A model generated the notes under the pieces. The model was given only the letters and a program-made list of their open reading frames with translations. It did no database searches and was not told the DNA's origin. DNA of 64,000 nucleotides. It comes from DASUPK01 sp963815045 (GTDB taxonomy: Bacteria; Actinomycetota; Thermoleophilia; Solirubrobacterales; 70-9). Location: contig CAWFET010000002.1 of assembly GCA_963815045.1 (NCBI GenBank), positions 1,178,001 through 1,242,000 of the forward strand, written 5' to 3'. A program made the translations under genes and the position numbers. Shown piece by piece: positions 24,421 to 33,700 of this stretch (position 1 is its first letter; each line of letters opens with the position of its first letter).

Positions 24421-25815
24421 CTACCTAGAAGTTCGGTTGTCCGTATCCGTGGAAAGCCGCTGTACGGCGCGCTCGATGCGCTCGACCGACCGCTCCCTGC
24501 CCAGAACCGCCAGGGATTCGAAGATGCCGGGCGACACGGACGTGCCCGTGATCGCGACCCTGATCGGCTGGTAGAGCTTGCCCGGCTTCACGTCGTGCTC
24601 GGCGAGGATCCGGCCCAGGGAGCTCTCCAGCTCGGCTGGCTCGAACGAGTCCGTGCCCCGCAGCGCGTCGAGCGCCTCGCTGAGGAGGGGCAGGGCCCCG
24701 TCCTTCATCACCTTCTTCCAGGCCTTCTCGTCGGTCTGGGGGTCTTCGAAGAGAAAGCCGATCAGCGGCCAGATCTCATCGAGGGTCTGCGCCTTCTCCT
24801 GCGCGATCTCACAGGCGGCGCGCAGGCGCTCGTCGGGCTCTCGCCCGAGGTGCTTGGCGACGGCCTCGGTGTATGCGTCGAGGTCCATCTCCCGCATGAA
24901 CCGCCCGTTCAGCCAGCGCAGCTTCTGCTCGTCGAAGATCGCACTCGCGCGGCCGACATCCGCGACGTCGAAGCGCTCGATCAGCTCGTCGGTGCTCATG
25001 ATCGTCGTGTCGTCCTGGGTCCCCCAGCCGAGCAGGGCGAGGTAGTTGCGGACCGCCGCGGGCAGGTAACCCGAGTCGCGGAGCTCCTGAACGCTCGCGG
25101 CTCCGTGGCGCTTCGAGAGCTTCTTGCCATCGGGGCCGTGCAGCAGCGGCAGGTGCGCGTAGCGCGGCGGCGTGACCCCCAGCGCCTCCATGACGAGCAG
25201 CTGCTTCGGCGTGTTGGAGAGGTGGTCGTCGCCCCGGATCACGTGGGTGATCCCCATGTCGGCATCGTCCACCGCGACGGCGAAGTTGTAGAGAACCGAT
25301 CCGTCGCCCCGGGCGATCACGAAGTCATCCGATGCGGCGTTCGGGAAGCGCACCTCGCCGCGGATCTCGTCAGCCACCGCGGTGTCCCCCTCGTCGGGCA
25401 CCCTCAGGCGAACTGCCGCGCCCGGGTCGTCGCTCGGCTCACCGCGATAGCCGCGGTTGCCGTGCTCCTTCTTCCAGGCGGCGACGTCGTCGCCGGTCGC
25501 CGTGTCGCGGTAGGCGACGCCGGCCTCGAGCAGCTGATCCAGCGCCTCGCGATGGCGATCGGCGCGCTCCGCCTGGCTGAGCGGCCCCTCATCCCAGTCG
25601 AGCTCCAGCCAACCCAGCGCGTCGAGGATCTGCTCGACGTTCTCCGGAGTGGAGCGCTCGCGATCGGTGTCCTCGATCCGCAGCACGAGCTGCCCACCCC
25701 GGCCCCGGGCGTAGAGCCAGTTGTACAGTGCCGTCCTCGCTCCCCCGATGTGGAGGGCGCCCGTCGGTGACGGGGCGAAGCGGACTCGAACGGGATTTGA
25801 CGGATCGGAGCTCAC
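24421..25815 (-). CDS. gltX: Glutamyl-tRNA synthetase
   Basis: Class I aminoacyl-tRNA synthetase. The HIGH-type motif is FAPSPTGALHIGG (residues 13-25) and the KMSKS-type motif is KKLSKRHGA. LRIEDTDRERS, YNWLYARG and VIRGDDHLSNTPKQ are all present. The GTG start at 25815 places the Rossmann fold right at the N-terminus, and the frame continues upstream only over nfo coding sequence. The 464 residues are standard. Because gatCAB is present, the enzyme may be non-discriminating (also charging tRNA-Gln); that cannot be decided from sequence here. Confidence 0.95.
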   Translation of the reverse strand: MSSDPSNPVRVRFAPSPTGALHIGGARTALYNWLYARGRGGQLVLRIEDTDRERSTPENVEQILDALGWLELDWDEGPLSQAERADRHREALDQLLEAGVAYRDTATGDDVAAWKKEHGNRGYRGEPSDDPGAAVRLRVPDEGDTAVADEIRGEVRFPNAASDDFVIARGDGSVLYNFAVAVDDADMGITHVIRGDDHLSNTPKQLLVMEALGVTPPRYAHLPLLHGPDGKKLSKRHGAASVQELRDSGYLPAAVRNYLALLGWGTQDDTTIMSTDELIERFDVADVGRASAIFDEQKLRWLNGRFMREMDLDAYTEAVAKHLGREPDERLRAACEIAQEKAQTLDEIWPLIGFLFEDPQTDEKAWKKVMKDGALPLLSEALDALRGTDSFEPAELESSLGRILAEHDVKPGKLYQPIRVAITGTSVSPGIFESLAVLGRERSVERIERAVQRLSTDTDNRTSR

Positions 25816-25816
25816 G

Positions 25817-26677
25817 ATGCTGATCGGCGCCCATGTTTCCACAGGGGGTGGCCTGCCCAAGGCCATCGAGCGCGCCCGGGAGATGGGCTGCGAGTCGATC
25901 CAGATCTTCAACCAGAGCCCGCGCATGTGGCGCCCGACCCGCTACTCCGCCGACGACTTCGCCGCCTTCAGGGAGGCGATGGAGGCCTCCAAGGTCCAGG
26001 CGGTCGCGATTCACGCGATCTACCTGATCAATCCCGCGACCAGGGACAGGGAAATGCGGAAGAAATCCCTCGACTCCCTCACACACGCGCTCCGCGTCGG
26101 CGACGGCATCGGGGCCATGGGTGTGGTCATCCACCCGGGAGCACTCAAGGACGACACGCGAACGAACGCGCGCAAGCGGGCGGTGAAGCTGATCAAGGAG
26201 GCGCTGGCCGAGACTGACCGCTGCCCGATCCTCTACGAGAACACGGCGGGCTCTCCGCAGCTCCTGGGCCTGGACTTCGGCGAGACGGCCGAGCTGATCG
26301 AGAAGACCGGCGGCCCCAGGCGGCTCGGCCTCTGCATCGACTCCTGCCACCTGCACGCGACCGGCTACGACGTGCGCACGCCGGAGGGGATGAAGGAGCT
26401 CGTCGACGAGATCGACTCGAAGATCGGCCTGAAGCAGCTGAAGCTCCTGCACGTGAACGACTCGCGCGACCCCCGTGGCTCGAACCGCGACCGGCATGCC
26501 CCGATCCCCAATGGGGAGATCGGGCGTCAGGGGATGCGCGCCTTCATCGGCGAGCCGCGGCTGCAGGGTCTGCCCGCGGTGCTGGAGGGCCCCGGCGTGG
26601 AGGGCAAGGCGATCGACCGCAAGGACATGCAGATCATCCGGCGCCTCCACCGCGACGCGATCCGCAAGCGGAGCTGA
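25817..26677 (+). CDS. nfo: Endonuclease IV (AP endonuclease)
   Basis: Zinc-dependent apurinic/apyrimidinic endonuclease with a TIM-barrel fold, active in base-excision repair. It shows MLIGAHVSTGGGLPKAIE at the N-terminus, AIYLINPATRD, VIHPGALKD, LYENTAGSPQLLG, LCIDSCHLHATGYD and HVNDSRDPRGSNRDRHAPI, supplying the usual metal-binding His, Glu and Asp residues. The length is 286 aa. GGAG lies seven bases before the ATG. The start is one base from the opposite-facing gltX start. Confidence 0.94.
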   Translation: MLIGAHVSTGGGLPKAIERAREMGCESIQIFNQSPRMWRPTRYSADDFAAFREAMEASKVQAVAIHAIYLINPATRDREMRKKSLDSLTHALRVGDGIGAMGVVIHPGALKDDTRTNARKRAVKLIKEALAETDRCPILYENTAGSPQLLGLDFGETAELIEKTGGPRRLGLCIDSCHLHATGYDVRTPEGMKELVDEIDSKIGLKQLKLLHVNDSRDPRGSNRDRHAPIPNGEIGRQGMRAFIGEPRLQGLPAVLEGPGVEGKAIDRKDMQIIRRLHRDAIRKRS

Positions 26678-27309
26678 TGCTCCTCAACCGCCGAGCGCTC
26701 GATGGGATCGAAGCCGGCGAGATCGACCTGGCTTTCCGCCGCTGGAAACGGCCCACCGTGAGGGCAGGCGGCACCCTGCGGACCCGAGCCGGCGTGCTCG
26801 CGATCGACGCCGTTGAGCCGGCCAGCGGGCGGCAGATCAGCCCCGAGGAAGCGCGTCGCGCCGGATTCGACTCGAAGGCAGAGCTGCTGCGCAGCCTTCG
26901 GCCGGAGGGGCGCCTCTACCGGATCGAGTTCCGTCGCATCGGCGATGACCCGAGGGTCGCGCTTCGCGAGGCAGCCGAGCTCTCGGCGGAGGAGCGTGCA
27001 GAGCTGGACGAGCGGCTCGAGCGGATGGACCTGCGCCGTGGCGAGCCGTGGACCCGTCGCCTGCTGGAGCTGATCGCCGAGCGGCCCGAGACGCTCGCCG
27101 CCGACCTTGCGGCGTCTATCGGGATGGAGAAGGCTCCGTTCAAGCGGGACGTCCGCAAGCTCAAGGAGCTCGGCCTGACCGAGAGCATGCTGGTCGGCTA
27201 CAGGCTCTCACCGCGCGGCAACGCCTACCTGGCCGGCGCTAGGGCAGCCAGCAGTAGAGGTAGTAGAGCCCGTAGGGATTCGCGGCGATCTCCCGCGCGT
27301 AGCGCGTGA
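26677..27309 (+). CDS. ASCH-like domain plus winged-helix protein
   Basis: 210-aa protein coupled to nfo (TGATG, one-base overlap). The N-terminal ~95 residues resemble an ASCH/PUA-like domain: LNRRALDGIEAGEIDLAFRRWKRP, then TRAGVLAIDAVEP and LYRIEFRRIG. ASCH domains bind RNA or modified nucleotides. Residues ~115-185 look like a winged helix (RRLLELIAERPETLAADLAASIG, KRDVRKLKELGLTES). The last ~24 residues are Arg/Ser-rich and are encoded opposite the end of the transglycosylase gene (71-base overlap), so they may not be conserved. A role with nfo in nucleic-acid repair is possible. Confidence 0.75.
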   Translation: MLLNRRALDGIEAGEIDLAFRRWKRPTVRAGGTLRTRAGVLAIDAVEPASGRQISPEEARRAGFDSKAELLRSLRPEGRLYRIEFRRIGDDPRVALREAAELSAEERAELDERLERMDLRRGEPWTRRLLELIAERPETLAADLAASIGMEKAPFKRDVRKLKELGLTESMLVGYRLSPRGNAYLAGARAASSRGSRARRDSRRSPARSA

Positions 27310-28015
27310 CCGCGTCGACGTAGAGCCCGGAGTCGTTGTAGGCGCGCAGCGCCCGGGCGTACTGCGGTGGCGCTCCGTTGTGGTGGAGCAGGTTGGCGGC
27401 GGCGAGGATGGCGTCGTGCGGATCGTGGATGTCGCCCCCGTTGCCGTAGATCTGCCAGGTCGACGGGATGAACTGCATCGGCCCCTTCGCCCCCGCGACG
27501 CTGTCGCTCTTCACCCGGCCGAACTTGGTCTCCACGAAATGGATCGCGGCGAGGTAGTTCCAGCCGACGCCGTAGCGGCCCTGCGCCTCCCGGTAGAAGG
27601 AGAAGAGGTCGGAGACGGGAGGCGGCGCACCGACTCTGAGCTTGCGGTGGCGCGCGCCATGAGAGAGCCGCAGGAGGTCGCGCTCGGCGGCGGTGAGGCG
27701 CCGAATCTGCGCCGCCCGTGGGCCCGGAAGGAGCGGGAGCATCTGCGAGGTCAGGTTGGAGTGGGTCGTCAGAAAGCGCGCGTTGAGCTGGAGGGCCTTG
27801 GCCTGGTCGAGGACGTCCTGGGGCGGTGGGCCGGAGGGAGGGTCTCCCCCGGCCCGCCACCGGTCGATTGCGGCTGTCAGATCGTTGATGTTCTGGTCGA
27901 GCCTGTCGGCCACGACCTGCGGAGAGGACGCCGAGGCCCCGCCGCAGCCCGGCAGGCAGAGCGAGAGCGCGGCGAGGAGCGCGCAGACGAATGCCCTGGC
28001 CCCCCGGCCCGCCAT
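27239..28015 (-). CDS. Lytic transglycosylase lipoprotein
   Basis: 258-aa exported protein. The N-terminal signal ends in a lipobox (LCLPGC, Cys at about residue 24), so it is probably a membrane-anchored lipoprotein. A helical linker is followed by an SLT-type lysozyme-like domain with the catalytic Glu in IHFVETKFGR, then AGAKGPMQFIPSTWQIYG and ALRAYNDSGLYVDAVTRYA. It would cleave peptidoglycan glycan strands. I chose ATG 28015, which gives the intact signal peptide. The upstream Cys-rich gene ends 7 bases before it on the same strand. Confidence 0.87.
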   Translation of the reverse strand: MAGRGARAFVCALLAALSLCLPGCGGASASSPQVVADRLDQNINDLTAAIDRWRAGGDPPSGPPPQDVLDQAKALQLNARFLTTHSNLTSQMLPLLPGPRAAQIRRLTAAERDLLRLSHGARHRKLRVGAPPPVSDLFSFYREAQGRYGVGWNYLAAIHFVETKFGRVKSDSVAGAKGPMQFIPSTWQIYGNGGDIHDPHDAILAAANLLHHNGAPPQYARALRAYNDSGLYVDAVTRYAREIAANPYGLYYLYCWLP

Positions 28016-28022
28016 CGGCGAC

Positions 28023-28466
28023 TCAGGACAGGGTGTTCCGCAGGTCGAACGCGCGGATCGACTCGGGCGTGTCGTCCGGCGCGTCGAAGAAGCGGCGGTT
28101 GACGCATTCGTGAGCCGGCCCATCGCCCTCGTAGGCGCGCTCGACGCTGAACTGGCAGTGCGGCAGCGGAGCGCCGGTCATCTTGATCCCGCCGAAGCCC
28201 TCTCGGGCTCTCTCGGCGAGCAGGAAGAGGTCGAAGTCGATCTCCGCGCTGAACACCTTGTTCATGCAGCCCATGAAGCGGCCGCCGGTCCGTGCGTCCT
28301 CGTAGGTGTAGAGGAACTTGCATCCCATCTCGAGGCAGCCCGCGGGGTTGACGAGCTTGTCGCAGAAGGTCCCGCACTGGCGGCACTCGCCTGAGCTGTT
28401 CCTCTGGGTCTGGGTCTGCCTCGGCACGGCGTTCAGTCTAGGCGCCGCCGAGGCGGGGTTGGCCAT
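28023..28466 (-). CDS. Cysteine-rich hypothetical protein
   Basis: 147-aa soluble protein with eight cysteines: ECRQCGTFCDK, AGCLEMGCKF, MGCMNK, PHCQF and HECVNRRFF. The spacing suggests one or two zinc or Fe-S sites. FLYTYEDARTGGRFMGCMNKVF and EIDFDLFLLAER read like a compact conserved domain, but I do not recognise the family. It is co-directional with the transglycosylase lipoprotein, 7 bases apart, and probably forms a two-gene unit. No signal peptide is seen. Confidence 0.72.
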   Translation of the reverse strand: MANPASAAPRLNAVPRQTQTQRNSSGECRQCGTFCDKLVNPAGCLEMGCKFLYTYEDARTGGRFMGCMNKVFSAEIDFDLFLLAERAREGFGGIKMTGAPLPHCQFSVERAYEGDGPAHECVNRRFFDAPDDTPESIRAFDLRNTLS

Positions 28467-28508
28467 CTTGACCTCTATCCGCCCCTTGCGAATCCGGTGG
28501 TCGATCTG

Positions 28509-30725
28509 CTAACGCGCGAGGGCTCGGGACCGGAGCTGCGCCGAGATCTCGGCGGCCGGAAGGGGCGGCGAGTAGTAGAAGCCCTGGCCCCAGAGACAGC
28601 CGATGTCATCGAGCACGGTTGCCTGCTGGGCCGACTCGATTCCCTCCGCGATCACCTCGATCTCGAGGCTGTGAGCCAGATTGACGATCGCGCGGGCGAG
28701 CCTCGACTGGGAGCCCGAGTGCTCGACTCCGTCGACGAAGAACTTCGCCATCTTCAGCCAGTCGATCGGGAAGCGCCGCAGGTACTGCAGAGATGAGTAA
28801 CCCGTTCCGAAGTCGTCGACCGCCAGGCGGATCCCCTCCCGCTTCAGCGCGGCGAGCCGCTCGAGGTTGCTGGTGCTGACGTCCATCAGGACGGTCTCGG
28901 TGATCTCCAGGGTGAGGCGGCTGGGATCAAGCCCGGTGTGGTCCAGGACCTCGGCCACCTCCCGGACGAGGCTCGCCTGTCGAAGCTGGGCGCTCGAGAG
29001 GTTGACCGTGAGGTGGAGCGGCCCATGCTCGGCCTGCCAGTCGACCATCCGCTCGCACGCCTCCCGGAGGACCCAGCGGCCCAGGGCGTGGATTTGGCCG
29101 CTCTCCTCGGCGATCGGGATGAACTCCTCCGGGCCGATCAGCCCGCGCGTCGGATGCATCCAGCGCATCAGCGCCTCGACCCCGACGATGCTGCCGCTCC
29201 CGAGCTCCACGATCGGCTGGTAGTGCAGGATGAACTCGTCGCGCTCCGCGGCGCCCCGCAGGTCGGTCTCGAGCTCCAGCCGCTGGGCCATCGCCTCGTG
29301 CATGTGGCTCTGGAAGAGCTCGTAGCGGCCCTTCCCCTGTCCCTTGGATTCGTACATGGCGAGATCCGCTCGCCGCAGCAGCTCCTCCGGCTCCTCGAGC
29401 CCGGCCGCCACGCCGATGCTCGCGGTGATGAAGATCTCGCGGCCGTGGATCTCGATCACCTTCTCGAGCACCTCGAGCGCTCGACGGGCCAGACGTGCCG
29501 CGCTGATCGGCTCGCTGGCGTCCTCGATCAGGATCGCGAACTCATCGCCGCCGAAGCGGGCGACCGTGTCCGTCGGCCCGAGCACTGAGACCAGCCGCTG
29601 CGCGGCGATGATCAGAAGCTGATCGCCGGCGGCGTGCCCGAGGCTGTCGTTCACGGTCTTGAAGCCGTCCAGGTCTGCGAACACGACGCCGACCGAGCCG
29701 CCGGAGCGAGCTGCTCTGGCTCTCGCCTGGCTGAGGCGATCGAGGAACAGGGCCCTGTTCGCCAGCCCGGTCAGCGGATCGTGGAAGGCCTGATGAGCCG
29801 TCTCCTCCGCGGCCTTCGCGTCGTTCAGCGCCAGTCCGGCGTGCTCGGCGAAGGCGAGGACGGCCTCCCGCTCCATCTCGCGGTACCGGCGCCCGGGCCG
29901 GCGGGTTCCGAGCGAGAGAGCGCCCACCAGCTCGCCGCGCTGATAGATCGGCGCCGAGATCACCGAGCGGAGCCCGTCGACCGCCATGTCAGGGATGTGC
30001 CGCGGATCGGAGCCGTAGTCCTCGACCACGATCGGCCTGCGCTCGGTGATCGCGTGGCCCGCGGTCCCCTGGTCGATCCGCGTCCGGCCGATCTGCGCGA
30101 GCAACTCGTCGGAGAAGCCGACCGACGCGACTATCTCCAGCATCGACGGCTCATCCGGGTCGATCAGGCTGAGGTCGACGACCTCGTCCCCGAGCAGCTC
30201 GCTGGCGCCGGTGACGATCGCGCCGAAGACCTCCTCCAGGTCGTCGCGGCTCGCGATCGAGCGCTGCAGCGTGCTCAGGCGCTCCAGGAGGGTCTGCCGC
30301 TCACGGAGCTCGCCGATCAGCCCCACGCCCCGCAGCGACAGCGCGAGGACCCTCCCCATGCCACTGAGCAGCCCCGTCTCGTCGGGGGTGAAGCCCTCGC
30401 CGCCGACTCGGGCCGTGAGCAGGACCATCCCGTCGTCGCCGACCGGGCAGCAGATGCCGGTGCAGATGCCGAGCTCGCCGAGCTCCCTCTCGAAGCTCGG
30501 CTGGGCGGCGGCCCCGACGAGATCGTGCACCGGGGCGACGCCGCCGAAGAAGCCGATCGAGGCCTCGATGTGACCGTCGCGGACCAGCGCCGCGATGTCC
30601 GAATCCATCGCCACGACCACGTGCTCGACGCCGCTGCGGAGGACGTCGCCCGCCTCCGTGAACGCCGAGACGGCGGACAGGAAGTCCGTCAGCTGCCGGG
30701 TGGTCCAGTGCTCGCCTCGCCCCAT
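28509..30725 (-). CDS. GAF-GAF-GGDEF-EAL c-di-GMP protein
   Basis: 738-aa cytosolic c-di-GMP turnover protein. Two GAF-like sensor domains (about 20-150 and 165-310) precede a GGDEF domain with intact ARFGGDEF and an EAL domain with EALMRW, TVNLSS, EITETVLMD, DDFGTGYSS and VIAEGIES. There is no RxxD inhibition site before GGDEF. In the EAL domain the usual LKID reads LKMA: the catalytic Lys is kept but the following conserved Asp is replaced by Ala, so phosphodiesterase activity may be weak. The direction of net activity cannot be told from sequence. Confidence 0.9.
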   Translation of the reverse strand: MGRGEHWTTRQLTDFLSAVSAFTEAGDVLRSGVEHVVVAMDSDIAALVRDGHIEASIGFFGGVAPVHDLVGAAAQPSFERELGELGICTGICCPVGDDGMVLLTARVGGEGFTPDETGLLSGMGRVLALSLRGVGLIGELRERQTLLERLSTLQRSIASRDDLEEVFGAIVTGASELLGDEVVDLSLIDPDEPSMLEIVASVGFSDELLAQIGRTRIDQGTAGHAITERRPIVVEDYGSDPRHIPDMAVDGLRSVISAPIYQRGELVGALSLGTRRPGRRYREMEREAVLAFAEHAGLALNDAKAAEETAHQAFHDPLTGLANRALFLDRLSQARARAARSGGSVGVVFADLDGFKTVNDSLGHAAGDQLLIIAAQRLVSVLGPTDTVARFGGDEFAILIEDASEPISAARLARRALEVLEKVIEIHGREIFITASIGVAAGLEEPEELLRRADLAMYESKGQGKGRYELFQSHMHEAMAQRLELETDLRGAAERDEFILHYQPIVELGSGSIVGVEALMRWMHPTRGLIGPEEFIPIAEESGQIHALGRWVLREACERMVDWQAEHGPLHLTVNLSSAQLRQASLVREVAEVLDHTGLDPSRLTLEITETVLMDVSTSNLERLAALKREGIRLAVDDFGTGYSSLQYLRRFPIDWLKMAKFFVDGVEHSGSQSRLARAIVNLAHSLEIEVIAEGIESAQQATVLDDIGCLWGQGFYYSPPLPAAEISAQLRSRALAR

Positions 30726-30764
30726 CTACATACCCACCCCCAAGCGGGTCTGCAGATTCTAGGT

Positions 30765-33700
30765 TCAGGCGGCGCGGGCCGCGGCACCGAACAGCGCGTC
30801 GAGCTCGGCCTCGAGCCCGGCGGAGCGCCGAACGCGGTATTCGCGGCCGAACCTGAGCTCCCTCGGCCCCTCCCGCGTCTTCATGACGAGGAGGACCTCC
30901 GAGTTGCCTGGGAAGTGCCCCAGGATGACCTTGAGCTCCTCGATCAGCGAGGCGCCGAAGGCCCCCGCGTCGATGTTGATCCGCAGCGGTCCCGTGTCCC
31001 GAGCCGCCCTCGCCCTCGCCACCTCGTCCTCGGTGGGCTCGAAGAGCTCCACCTCCTGCGCGACCAGCTTCGTCTCGCCGCGACCCTTGTGGTCGAGCCT
31101 GCCGCGCACGATCAGGATCGCATCGGCGGCAAGGAACTCCTGGGAGGCCTCGTAGGCCTTGCCCATCACCAGCATCTCGACCTGGCCCTCGACGTCGTCG
31201 AGCGTGGCGAACGCCATCTTCGAGCCGTTCTTGGACGTGTGCCGCTTGAACTCGGTGACGATGCCGCCCACCGTGACCCAGGAGCCGTCCTGCTTGTCGG
31301 CAAGGCTCGAGAGCGAGCAGTCGACCCGCTGGCGGAGCGCGTCCTTGACCTCCGCGAGGGGGTGTGAGGAGAGGAAGGTGCCGAGCGTCTCCTTCTCCAG
31401 GCGGAGCAGCTCGTTCTGCTCGAACTCCTCGGCCCGGATCGGCGCGTGGTGCTGCCGCGTCGGGCCCGTCTCCTCCGCCCCGCCGCCGAGGTCGAAGATC
31501 GAGGACTGCCCGAGGCGTGAGTCCTCCTGGGCCTTCTGGCCGAAGGCGGCGGCGGCCGGCAGCGCCTCGAGCATGCCCTTGCGCGACGCGCCGGTGGAGT
31601 CAAATGCCCCGCATTTGACGAGACATTCAACGGCCCGTTTGTTCACGGCACGGCTGTCGACCCGCTCGCAGAAATCCCACAGCGAGGTGAAGTCCCCTCC
31701 GCTCGAACGTGCGTCGAGGATCGCCTGGACCGCGATGTGGCCGACGTTCTTCACGGCGTCGAGCCCGAAGCGGATGCAGTTGCCGGAGACGACGAAGCCG
31801 TGGTCTGAGTTGTTCACGTCCGGCGGCAGCACCTCGATGTCCATCTCCGCGCAGCGGTTGACGAAGAATGGGACCTTGTCCTTGGTCGACATCACGGTCG
31901 AGATCAGGGCCGCCATGTACTCGGCCGGGTAGTTGGCTCGCAGCCAGGCGGTCCGGTAGGAGATCAGCGCGTAACAGGCGGCGTGGGAGCGGTTGAAGGA
32001 GTAGTCGGCCGCCGCCTCCATCAGGGACCAGAGGTCCTTGGCGACGCGCGCATCGGTCTTGGACGCGGCCATCCCCTCGAGGAACTTCTCCTTCATGGTC
32101 GCCATCAGGTCGCGCTTCTTCTTCCCCACGGCCTTGCGGAGGTCATCCGCCTCCGCCGGGCTGAAGCCGGCCATCTGCTTGGCGATCTCCATGAGCTGCT
32201 CCTGGTAGATCACGCAGCCGTAGGTGGTCTCGGTGATCGGCCGCAGTCGGGGGTCGGGGTAGCGGACTGAGTCGGGCTTGCGCTTGCCCTTGGCGTAGTC
32301 GGGGATGAAGCGCATCGCGCCCGGCCGGTAGAGCGCGCCGATCGCGACCAGGTCCTGGAACTCCGTCGGCTTGATCACCTTGAGCGCGTCGCGCATCCCA
32401 TCCGACTCGAACTGGAAGACCCCGACCGAGTCGCCCCGCGCGAGCATCGCGTAGGTCTTCGGATCGTCAAGCGGGATGTTCTTGATGTCGACCTGCTCGC
32501 CGCGCGAACGCTCGATGATCGCCACGGCGTCCTCGATCACATCGAGGTTGCGCAGGCCGAGGAAGTCCATCTTCAGCAGCCCGATCTCCTCGATCGGGCC
32601 CATCGAGTACTGCGTGACCGTCTTGTAGGCCCGCTCGGCCTTGCCGTTCCCGTTGCCGTTTCCGTTGCCGCCGGCCCCCCGGTCCTCGGCGAGCTGCAGC
32701 GGGACGATCTCCTGCAGCGGGCGGTCCGCGATCACGACCGCCGCGGCGTGGATCGAGTGGTTGCGGACGATTCCCTCCAGGCCCTGCGCCGTGTCGATGA
32801 TCTTCTGGGCGTCGGGATCGGAGTCGTAGGTGCGCTTCAGCTCCTCGCCCGGCTTCAGGCATTCCTCGAAGCTCGGGCTGCGGCCCATGATCGGCTCGGG
32901 GATCTGCTTGGCGAGCCGGTCGCCGGTCCCGTAGTCGTAGCCGAGCACCCGCGCGGCGTCGCGGGTGGCGGCGCGCGGGGCCATCTTGCCGAAGGTGATG
33001 ATCTGCGCGACGCACTCGCGCCCGTACTTGTCGGCGACGTAGCGGATCACCCGCTCGCGCCCACGGACCGAGAAGTCGATGTCGATGTCCGGCATGGACT
33101 TGCGGCCGGGATTGAGGAACCGCTCGAACAGCAGGTTGTTCGCCAGCGGGTCGAGGTCGGTGATCTCGAGCGCGTACGCGACGATCGAGCCGGCCGCCGA
33201 GCCGCGCCCCGGCCCCACCGCGACGCCCTCGTTCTTGGCGTAGTGGACGAAGTCCCAGACGATCAGGAAGTAGGACTGGAAACCCATCTCGTCGATCACG
33301 CCGAGCTCGAACTCGAGGCGCTCCATCGCGTCGGCGGGGATCGGGTCGCCGTAGCGCTTGCGGAGGCCCTCAATCGCCAGGTTGCGAAGCATCTCCCCAG
33401 GCTCGGTGCCGTCCGGGGTCGGGAAGCGCGGCAGCAGCAGCTCGCCGAGCTGCATCTCGATCTCGCAGCGCTCGGCGATCTCGAGGGTGCTCGCCACCGA
33501 CTCGGGCATGTCCGAGAAGGACTCGGTCATCTCGTCGGAGCTCTTCAAATAGAACTCGTTGGTGTCGAAGCGGAGCTTCGGCTGCTCGATCGTCGACTTC
33601 GTCTGCACGCAGAGCAGCGCGGCGTGGCTGTCGTAGTCCTCGCGGCGGAGATAGTGGACGTCGGCCGTTGCGACCAGCGGGCGGCCGAGCTCGCGCGCGA

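Noticed and set aside
24400..25770. 456-codon plus-strand open frame
   Set aside because: It is the antisense shadow of gltX, whose HIGH- and KMSKS-type motifs are intact.
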